The notes under the pieces: model-generated | Seen by the model: the letters and a program-made list of their open reading frames with translations, nothing else | What the model was told of the DNA's origin: nothing | The model's database searches: none | Position numbers and translations under genes: made by a program | Source: Sporomusa sphaeroides DSM 2875 | GTDB lineage: Bacteria; Bacillota; Negativicutes; Sporomusales; Sporomusaceae | DNA: 64,000 nucleotides | Assembly (NCBI RefSeq): GCF_001941975.2 | Contig: NZ_CP146991.1 | Span: 4,089,001 to 4,153,000, forward strand | Reading direction: 5' to 3' | Part shown: positions 44,444 through 53,200 of the stretch, one piece after another | Layout: each line of letters begins with the position of its first letter | Position numbering within the stretch: position 1 is the stretch's first letter

Positions 44444-44896
44444 TTATATTTCTTCATATACAGTGATAAAACTCTCTCCATCGGTTTCCTCAAATACTTT
44501 TACTTTAATCGACCTACCAGGAAATCTATTCCTAAAGCTCATGCTCCAAAACAGTGTTAAAACATCTCCAAGAACTTTAATTTGAGATTCTAGGTTTCCA
44601 TCATCCTGAGTATTACGATGAAAAAAATCTCTCAATTGATATAAATTCATCATTTTTTCTATGCATGTTTTTTCTCCCTTGCATTCATCTCTCCAAAGTT
44701 CATATAGTTCTTTTGAAAACTTATCTTTTAATAAAATACAACCATCTAATTCCACAATTTCAGGATAATAGAATTTGGCAAACCCTAGTGCAGTTTGCAA
44801 ATCCGATTTTAAATTTACATAATTCCACCAATTAAAATTCTGTGGATTAGCATTTCGCCATTTAATAAATTCAAAAATTAAGTCATCCTTAAACAT
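44444..44896 (-). CDS. Candidate CdiI immunity protein of the orphan toxin module
   Basis: 150 residues, soluble, acidic. Blocks: FEFIKWRNANPQNFNWWNYV, GFAKFYYPEIVELDGCIL, and IKVLGDVLTLFWSMSFRNRF. It starts 25 bases after the toxin-domain gene and ends before the shared 3' hairpin, the order expected for CdiA-CT/CdiI. The specific immunity family is not recognised. Confidence 0.6.
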   Translation of the reverse strand: MFKDDLIFEFIKWRNANPQNFNWWNYVNLKSDLQTALGFAKFYYPEIVELDGCILLKDKFSKELYELWRDECKGEKTCIEKMMNLYQLRDFFHRNTQDDGNLESQIKVLGDVLTLFWSMSFRNRFPGRSIKVKVFEETDGESFITVYEEI

Positions 44897-44921
44897 TTTA
44901 ATTTACATACTCCTCTCCTTT

Positions 44922-45615
44922 TTATTCTGCGGGAATCTCGTCTGCCCTTGCAGGTCTTACTCTATATCCATTCTGATATACTTCCCCAGTTTCAGGGTTT
45001 ACATTGTAATTAGGTTCCTTCACGTTTGGTCGTGGAATATTACCATGGTCTTTCCCAGTTACCCTAACTTCTTTTTCTATTTTTCCATTAGGTCCATACA
45101 CAGTATATTTTTCCACTTTACCATCTGCACCTCTTACAACTTCAGTGGAATTAGGTGTTCCATACTCTTTAGGTTTACTCCTAGATGAATCGCCTTTAGC
45201 CCATAAAACTATAGAATCAACTGTACTTCCTACAAAGTCTCCAGCACTATCTACCCAGCCACCTGCTGACTCAGACCAACTGGCTATAACTTCACCAGAA
45301 TTGTTCACAATACGATTTTGTTGATCGACTACATAACCCGCAAAAAGTAGTGCAGCTGAGAGAACAGGATTTTCCTTTATTGTTTGGAGGATATGTGCTG
45401 GATCCAATGCATTATTCTTCGTACCACTTGCCGCTGCACTAGCACCGGTCTGTGCATTACCTCCGACTACTTTCGCTGCAGCCGCTCCGAGAACTGCACT
45501 TGCCCATTGGTGCATGGCAGGATTGTCTTTAAATTTCTCTGCCAATGCTTTTTGTACTGCTTCATTTACTGCTGCTCCCATCGCACCGGAAGTAAAGCTG
45601 CCTCCGCCAAGCTGA
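44922..45615 (-). CDS. Orphan CdiA C-terminal module (pre-toxin plus toxin domain)
   Basis: About 230 codons without a start of their own; the frame emerges from MITE G at QLGGGSF. The first 65 residues (LGGGSFTSGAMGAAVNEAVQ, WASAVLGAAAAKVVGGNAQT, GASAAASGTKNN) are homologous to the pre-toxin part of the intact exoprotein (LGGGSFAAGATGAAVNEA, GTVNN). After the NN junction the sequence is unrelated, as expected for exchanged toxin ends. The end reads KEVRVTGKDHGNIPRPNVKE and YQNGYRVRPARADEIPAE. This GKxHGxIPxP layout resembles the polymorphic toxin type 24 group (predicted nuclease). It cannot be secreted as it stands, but could be recombined onto the exoprotein. Confidence 0.75.
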
Positions 45616-45618
45616 AGT

Positions 45619-45942
45619 GGACACAAGTGGACACAAGGGACGTTCCTTATTTGACAACCTTTGTTATTACGCCGCGTGATATTCCTGTTGCCCGCTCAAT
45701 TTGACGAATAGGTAAACTTTCTTTTCTTTTAACTTACGAATTACGTACTCTCGTTCTATTTTAGGCCAGCTTACTATTTCGCGAATTTCTCGCCCACCTA
45801 TATACTACATTATTCTTCATCGTATTTCTTCTTCGCTTATATTTGTCCTGCCGGTTTCCTCTAAAAGAATCTTACTATATTTCTTACACATATATAATAT
45901 CATATGCGTGACAAAAAGAGCGTCCCCCTTTGTCTTTCCTTT
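45619..45942 (-). repeat. MITE copy G
   Basis: Left end GGACACAAGTGGACACAAGGG with a small duplication, right end GAGCGTCCCCC. Interior single-base variants are shared with copy E. It is fused to the 5' edge of the orphan toxin module. Confidence 0.9.
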
Positions 45943-45993
45943 GACGCCCTGTTTTCAACAGTAGGTGTCAAAAAAGGAACGTCCCCTCTGTCC

Positions 45994-46075
45994 CGTCCGT
46001 ATTTCTTCGCTATGTTCATATAGCCTAGGGATTCGAGGTATTTGTCTGTTAATACATCCTCAACCTACGGCGTAT
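45994..46075 (-). pseudogene. Group II intron reverse transcriptase C-terminal remnant
   Basis: The minus strand reads LTDKYLESLGYMNIAKKYG, parallel to LTNEYLASIGYDDIAKRYE at the C-terminus of the intact maturase at 19354. It is about 80 bases long, flanked by a solo MITE-family end (GGAACGTCCCCTCTGTCC) on the left. Together with the 41272-41353 piece it shows that a second intron was present and broken up. Confidence 0.72.
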
Positions 46076-46228
46076 CAGTTGATTTATCTCCTACATTTTA
46101 CAGGTCAGACAAAGGGACGGTGGTTTCGTCTTGCTCCCTAACTAGAAACTAGATTATACTCTTTCAATTATTCCTTTGCTTATCCTAATTACGTATTGAC
46201 AATCCTCTTTCTCTTAGTTCTTCGTCTT

Positions 46229-46535
46229 ACAAGGGGACGTTCCTTATTTGACAACCATTATTATTACGCCGCGTGATATTCCTGTTGCCCGCTCAATTTG
46301 ACGAATAGGTAAACTTTCTTTTTCTTTTTAACTTACGAATTACGTAATCTCTTTCTATTTTAGGCCAGCTTACTATTTCGTGAATTTCTCGCCCGCCTGT
46401 ATACTACATTATTCTTCATCGTATTTCTTCTTCGCTTAGATTTGTCCTGCCGGTTTCCTCTAAAAGAATCTTACCATCATTTGTCACACATATATAATAT
46501 CATATGCGTGACAAAAAGAGCGTCCCCCTTTGTCT
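46229..46535 (-). repeat. MITE copy H
   Basis: Left end ACAAGGGGACGTTCC, right end GAGCGTCCCCC. The interior is standard but for a small insertion (TTACCATCATTTGTCAC). At 46536-46562 a TTAAGGCTTTGTATTTTCAAC scrap of the exoprotein gene and another solo GGAACGTCCCC end follow. Confidence 0.9.
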
Positions 46536-46636
46536 TTCCGTTAAGGCTTTGTATTTTCAACAGTAGGTGCCAAAAAAGGAACGTCCCCTCTGTCCACTCT
46601 GTCCACGCACACAAGAACCGTTCCTCTGATGTCCCT

Positions 46637-46697
46637 GTTTATCACAGACAACATCTGAAAGGAAAAGAGATCAGTGGATTTTTCGTCCACTGACCTT
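46637..46697 (-). terminator. Shared 3' hairpin, copy 3 (after the intact immunity gene)
   Basis: AGATCAGTGGA and TCCACTGACCTT stem with a TTTTTCG loop; the flank ATCACAGACAACATCTGAAA parallels copies 1 and 2. It lies just downstream of the immunity gene at 46714-47238, showing that the hairpin is native to the 3' end of the exoprotein locus. Confidence 0.75.
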
Positions 46698-46713
46698 AAC
46701 ATTGTTAGTGAGC

Positions 46714-47238
46714 TTATTTTTTTAGTTCAGCAATTACACGTAAAGTTTTAAAGCTTGTAGGCGGATTAGCTTTCAATGCATAAATTAGCGGATCTTCTCC
46801 TATCATCTCAAAAATCTGCCCTGACGAAAACTGAATATGTGATTTTAAATTATCTACTAAAGTTTGATGATTGAGTTGTGAAAATGTGCTACTGCTCACA
46901 GTTATCATAACGTTAGCGTTTCCTCCTGTGTCAGTATCCCTTGACAAGTAAACATCATAGTCGAAAGCAGCTGTTTTAAAGTTATCTGGTAGTGAATACA
47001 GAGAAATTCTATTAATGACCTCATTTCGTTGAAATGACTCTTTGAGTTTTGCCTCTGTACGTTTTATTGTTGTGAGCTTTGTTGAATTAAAACTTTCCCC
47101 TTTTACACCAATATAGTTTGGCACAAAACCGATCGACTTAATTTGCTGAATAGCATAATCATACCACTTAAGCCATTCTGAAGTTTCAGTAATAATATGC
47201 CCATAAAGTAAAATTGTTGTTGTCATATCCCTCGGCAT
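46714..47238 (-). CDS. cdiI: Candidate CdiI immunity protein of the intact locus
   Basis: 174 residues, soluble. AAGGG lies seven bases before the ATG at 47238; a second ATG four codons later (MTTTILLYGHI) is also possible. Blocks: EWLKWYDYAIQQIKSIGFVP, SRDTDTGGNANVMITVSSST and FEMIGEDPLIYALKANPP. It follows the exoprotein by 14 bases, the B-A-I order of CDI loci, so it should neutralise the toxin end of that protein. The family is not one I recognise. Confidence 0.65.
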   Translation of the reverse strand: MPRDMTTTILLYGHIITETSEWLKWYDYAIQQIKSIGFVPNYIGVKGESFNSTKLTTIKRTEAKLKESFQRNEVINRISLYSLPDNFKTAAFDYDVYLSRDTDTGGNANVMITVSSSTFSQLNHQTLVDNLKSHIQFSSGQIFEMIGEDPLIYALKANPPTSFKTLRVIAELKK

Positions 47239-47252
47239 ATCCTCACCCTTTC

Positions 47253-50200
47253 TTATTCAGGATCCAACATGTGAATTTCTCCAGCCTTATCACCTAGAAT
47301 TCGTTGATTATCCCGCAATCTGTCATATATGGCATTACGATCATCCGTCTTGCTGAGAACCTCATACTGATCAATTTTACCATCTGTCCTAACTACCATT
47401 ATATCAGGTCTCCTATTAGGCTCAATATTGTTCAATTCTGTTACATTGCTAAGCCCCTTATTAACATATACCTGAGTAACATCATCTCTTTGGGCTACCA
47501 TTTCAGCTTTTTGGACAATAGTCTCCCAGTGTCCAGGAGTTTTGTTCGCGTGTGGAACATTAGGCCAGACTATTTTGCCTGTATAGTTACTTACTCCAGC
47601 AAGAACTTTAATTTTTTCAACTTTGGATACAAGTCCGGGGAATTTTACAGCGAGTTTTTCTGGAACTCCAACCGAAGTCGCTGCAAAATATACCCCACTC
47701 CCTACAAGTTGCCCTAACTGATAATCTCTTTCATCTTTATCTGGTATTGCTAGTATTGTTTGGTATTGAGCTTTGAATTCATCTCCTAATGCACTGAAAA
47801 GATCACTGAATCCACCAGGAGTCTTACCAATTTCCCATATAGCCTGAGCTACTTCACCTAATTGTTTTAATTGTTCTCTTGGACTCGTAATTAAATTCCA
47901 AGTATCCTCAACATCACCAATAAAACCTTCCGCTGCCCCCTTAGCAAATCCTCCAGTCATATCCCAAAAACTATTGTTGACCGTTCCAGACACTGCAGTA
48001 GAAGCCCCTGTTTGAGCGTCACCACCAATTGCTTTAGAGGCGGCAGCACCTATAACAGCACTAGCCCATTGACGAGTCGCCGAATCTTTTATTTTTGATA
48101 GTTCTCCTGCAAAGGCTTCATTTACAGCAGCACCTGTTGCACCTGCTGCAAAGCTTCCGCCTCCAAGTTGTGCCATAAAGCCACCGACTATAGCATGGAG
48201 GCCTACCTTATATGCACCACCTTCCTTCCATGGCGCATTTTCTTTTTCAATAGACCTATATTGTTCTCCCAACTTCGTAAACAAATCTGCCTTTTCTAAA
48301 TCATTCGCATCTCGTGCTTCCTGTGCCTTTTTCTCGTATGATTCAGCTAAACTCCTTGCAGCTTCTCCCTCGACCTGTTTTTTGGCCGCTAATTCACCGA
48401 CATATTGATATGCCATTTCACCAAATAAAGCAGCTAGTTCCTGCTTCTCTTGAACCGTCTTCTTATCGAATATCTTACCTAAAGCATTCAGTGCTTCGCT
48501 GGTATCACGGTTTAGATTCTCAGGATTAATTTCTTTTCCACCAACAATAATTGTCCCCGGAGATATAGCTGAATTCGTAGTACTATCCGCATCACCTTTT
48601 ACAGGTATTCCAGGAGTAGGTGTAATGCTACCATTTTGTAAACCATACCCCGAACTGCTGGCGCTGTACTCGGCCTTATTCTCAATGTCCGACCAAGTCA
48701 GCGTATCCGTACTGAGCCTGTTCTTATCCGCATCCGCCTCACTGCTAATGACCGCACCCTTCAGGTCGGTATTGCCTCCGACTTCAATGTCAAACCCGCC
48801 CTCACCGGCATAGATACCGGCCTGCTCGGTAACGCTTTCATAGTCGGACTGGATTTTGCCTTTGTTGGTAGAACCTTGAATGCCGGTTTTTCCGCCTTTT
48901 GTCAGATCAACACTGATGCTCAGGCCGCTGGAGCTGTTCTTTTCATCATAGCTCTCTTTTTCCTGCAGGCTTTCGATATTGAGGTTTTCTCCCACATCGG
49001 CTTTTACGGTGTCACCGCTTACTTTGGAGCCGATGATGTTGGTGTCCTTGCCGGATTCCAGGGTCAGGGTATCGGTGGCGGTTACGCTGCTGGGATTATA
49101 GGCGGTACTGTTTTCTTTAACTTCTCCTTTGGCTTTGTTATACCCTGCATTGATGCCACTGATTCCCCCTGCGGAAATGCTGACCCCAATGCTGCCACTG
49201 CTGCTCTTTGAAGTCTGGTCTGTGGTGTTGGTATTGTCGCTGGCGGTGATGTTGATGTTTTCCTGGGCTTTCAGAGTGACATTTTCACCGCTGACGTTGG
49301 AACCGTGGATGTTGATGTCATCTTGGGTGGCCTGGATGGTAACGTCTCCCCCGGCTGTTACATTACTGCCCTGGGCCAGCGTGGTGCTGCTTTGGGATTT
49401 GCTTTCGGATTTTTGGCTGCCAAGGCTGACTTCGACGGTAAAGTTCTTTTGGGGATCTTTTACGCCTGCCAAGTCTTTTTGTGTGTTTTTATCTGTCAGT
49501 TCGTCATAGACTTTGTAGCCGTACAGGGCGGCCAGGCGTTCATCTTTTACCTGGGTGGCGCGCTCAAGCGGTGCGACTACTTTATTGACGGCCTCCACGG
49601 TTTTACCGCCGATGGCCACAGTCAAGCCGCTCTTTTTGTATTCGTGTTTTTCCTGGGCGTTGTAGGTGTTGTCTTTGCTTTCTATGGTTACGGTTTCACC
49701 TGTCAGGCTGATGTCCTGGCCGGCGATGACATCACTGGCTTGAGCGGTTACGTCTTTACCGGCTTCTATGGTCACATTGCCGTCTATGCTGCCGACGATG
49801 CTGCCGGCTTGTTCGATATTTTGGTTGGCGTAGGTGTCTTTTTGTTTTTCTTTGCCAATGCTAAAGCTGAGACCGCCGCCGGATAACAGTCCGGATTTTT
49901 TGACTTGCTTTTGATAGTCGCTGCTGCTGGTTTCCTCCTGGGAGGTGATGGTGATGTTCTCTTTGGCTTTGAGGGTGACGTCGTTATCGGCCACAACACT
50001 GGAACCGCTGATGGTTATGTCTTTACCGGTGGCGGTGATATCCACACTGTCGCCGGAAATGCTGCTGCCAGCTACTGCTTCCAGGGTTTGACGGTCATAG
50101 ATGTCGGTCTTTGTGGAGGAAAGGAAGCCTACTTTTTCCCGGTGTTCTTCGTGCAGCCGTTCGTGGTATTCGGTTTCGCCGCTAATGCTGACGTTTTCAC

Positions 50201-53200
50201 CTGTAAGTTCCACTTTGCCTTGTTCACTGGCAATGCCGCTGCCTTTGACGTTGAGATCACGGTCGGCCTGGACGGTAATGTCCTGACCTGCACCAAGCTG
50301 AGTACCGACTACGGTTTCGTCCACGGTTTTGTCACGGGTAAAGTAGCTGCCGCCGCGTCTGCCAACACTGCTGTCCAGGCTGTCCAGATCTTTTACGGCA
50401 CTGATGGTAATATCCCGGCCGGCAGTAAGGGTGGTCTTATCTTCGGCGGCAGTCAGCGCACCGCTCATGTTGATGTCCTGCCCGGCATCTATGGTTATGT
50501 TGCTGCCACCGATGACGCTTTGCTGATGGGTTACAGTGTCCAGGCTTACGCTTGACTTGGGATAGGTAACCGCCACGTGCTTTTCGGCGGCAACACTGGC
50601 AATGTCAATATTGTTGCCGGCTTTCAGCGTAACGTCCTGGCCTGCGCTTAACGCAGCCCCGTGGTTAACAATATCATTTTTCGCTTCCAGGCTCAAAGAG
50701 CCTGAGCCGGCTGTGATGAGAGCAGTATCACCGATTACGGTCTGCTCCAGTTCCCGGTAGGTTGTTGTTTTGGTTTCAGTCTGATTGACGATATCGTTGG
50801 CGGTTAAGGAAACATCGTTTTGACCGCGGATTTCACCACTGATATTTTGAATGGTTTCCTGGGCAGTAAGGTTGATATCATTGCCTTTTATTTTCCCGTA
50901 CAGGTTTGTGATGTTTTCTGCGTCGGCCACTACGGTTTTATCAGCTTTGATAGTACCGAGGTTGGTGATGTCCTGTTTGGCGTAAAGCTCGATATCACCG
51001 CCAATGATGAGAGCGCCGCTTTCGCTCAGATCTTCTGCTCTTAGGGATGACAAATACACTTCCGGCACCAATACTTTTTGACCGTTAATGGTTTCTTCCA
51101 CCAGCCAGACGATGTCGCTGGTCAGGGAAGCCACTTGTTCGGCGGTTAAGCCAACACCGATGGTAAGGCCCATTTCCTCAGCGGCAACCGCCCCATTTTC
51201 CATTAAGGCTTTATATTGTTCCAGGTCGGAGCTGTAGCCGTCGAGGAAGCGTTTGCCGGTGAGTCCGGTCAGTTGCTCGGTCACCAGTTTTTGTTCATAG
51301 TACCCGTCGCCCAGGCGTTTAGCTACTTTAGCCGGGTCGGCTTTTACACGGTCGAGCAGGTAGTCGCTGGACAGGAAGTTATGATAATCTGCGAATTGTT
51401 TGTTGGTTTCAACCAGATATTTGGCACTGGGGTCCTGATTGAGCGTAAAAATCAGGGTATTGATTTTCAGGTTGCTGATATCCAGTTCTGTGTTACCGGC
51501 CCCGCTCAGTTTATCGGTAAGGTCGGCTTTGTTGTCTTTGGTTTTGAAGGTTATGACTTCACCGCCGGCTTCAACGGTTTTGTTGTCGATGGTGGTGGCA
51601 TTCAGGGTTACTTTGCCGTTGGCACTGAGAACGCTTAAGCGTTCAACTTCCTGTTCATAGACGTTGTGGTCTTCGTAGGGCAGTATGGTTGTGCCATATT
51701 TCATGCGGCAGCGTATGTGGGCTCTCCGGTGTTTTTTGTATTTCCAGTAGTACGTATTGTTGCCGTAATCGTCATGGTGGATGGTGCCCTGATAACCCAG
51801 GTTTTCCAGTTTATCCCCGGTAATGGTCAGGTCTTTACCGGCGGAAATAGTGCTGTAGCGGTTGGCAACATTGCCTTCAATATCAATATTTCCATTGGCC
51901 AGGATATGGGAACCGGCGGTTTCCTCGGTAATGTTGCCGGTATGGATAATGCGGTTAAAGGTTCTCATGCCGTTGTAGTAGTCGCCGCCCATATGCGAAT
52001 AGGGAATTTTGTAGGAAATCCGCTGATTGGTTACGATCCATGCGGTTTCAAAAATTTCTTTTTCGTTGATTAGCTCCTTGGCTTTAATATTGATATTGCC
52101 CCGGCTTTCGATGTCGGACGACTGGTTTAATACCGTGCCGACTGCGGTAAGCGTAAGGTCGTCGCCGGCATAGAAAACGGAATTTTTGGTGTTGTTAATG
52201 GTTTGGGCAGTGACCGACGCGGTGCTGCCGGCAGCAATCAGGCCTGTTGTGTTGGCAAAAGATTTTTTGGCGTTGCCAGCCAGAGCACCGTCAATAAGGA
52301 AGGCGCCCTGATTCTGATTGGTAATATTATCACCGGCAAAGCTGCCTGTCTGACCGGCCCTGATGGTGGCAGCATCGTTCAGGATATCGCCGCTGGTTTT
52401 TACTGTTACATTACCATCGGCCGCCAGGAAGGAATTGTTGGTATTGCTAAAGGAAGCCGCCTCCATATCGACATCCCCGCCGGCAGTCCAGACAGCGTGG
52501 TCCTGCACGATGTCCCGGGTGGCCTGTACGTTTACATCCTTGCCGGTGTTTATAATTGCATGATTGGTATTTTCCACAGCGCCTGCCCGGATAAAGGTTG
52601 AGCCATTGCCGATAATGGTCGCATTGTCATTGACCATTTGATTTTGCAAGTCGAATTGTCCGTTTTGGCCATAGGAAACCAGGGCCGTACCGGTATTGGC
52701 GAAATCGGCGGCCTGCAGCGCAAGATTGTGTTCTGCACGCATAATGGATTTTGTATTGTCAACCCTGCCGGCAACCGCAATGGCGATATTGCCTTTACCG
52801 CTTATCATCGAGTTGTTTTTATTTTGCAGTTGCTGCCCGCTAATGGTAATATCGCCGCCGGCCAGCAGGGTTGCGGCATCCTGGGTTACGTCCTGGTTTA
52901 CGGCAACCGCGATATCGCCGGCGGCTTCTATATAGCCGTTTTCCGTATTAGTAAAACGGTCGGCCCGGACGGTTATATTTTGGTCTGCCGAAATTTTACC
53001 GGTATTTTTCAGCGTACCGTCGGCGGTAATGTCCAGGTTATTCGCCCAGATTTCCGATTGTTCTGCGGTAAACTGCCGGGTGATGAGACTCAGGGCGGTG
53101 GTGGTCCTGGCATTTAGGCCGTCGCCCTGCAGGAATAAATCACTTGTGGGGACGCCAAAGGTAATGTTGCCATTTTCCCATTGGCTGACTTTGGCGGTAG

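Noticed and set aside
34112-46535. Regularly recurring ~300 base sequence considered as a CRISPR array or as a family of structured RNAs
   Set aside because: Units are too long, irregularly spaced and separated by genes; inverted ends and a transposase C-terminal frame fit a MITE.
49305-50555. Long plus-strand open frames rich in Gly, Val and Phe opposite the exoprotein gene
   Set aside because: They mirror the repetitive minus-strand cdiA codons, have no ribosome sites and no recognisable domains.
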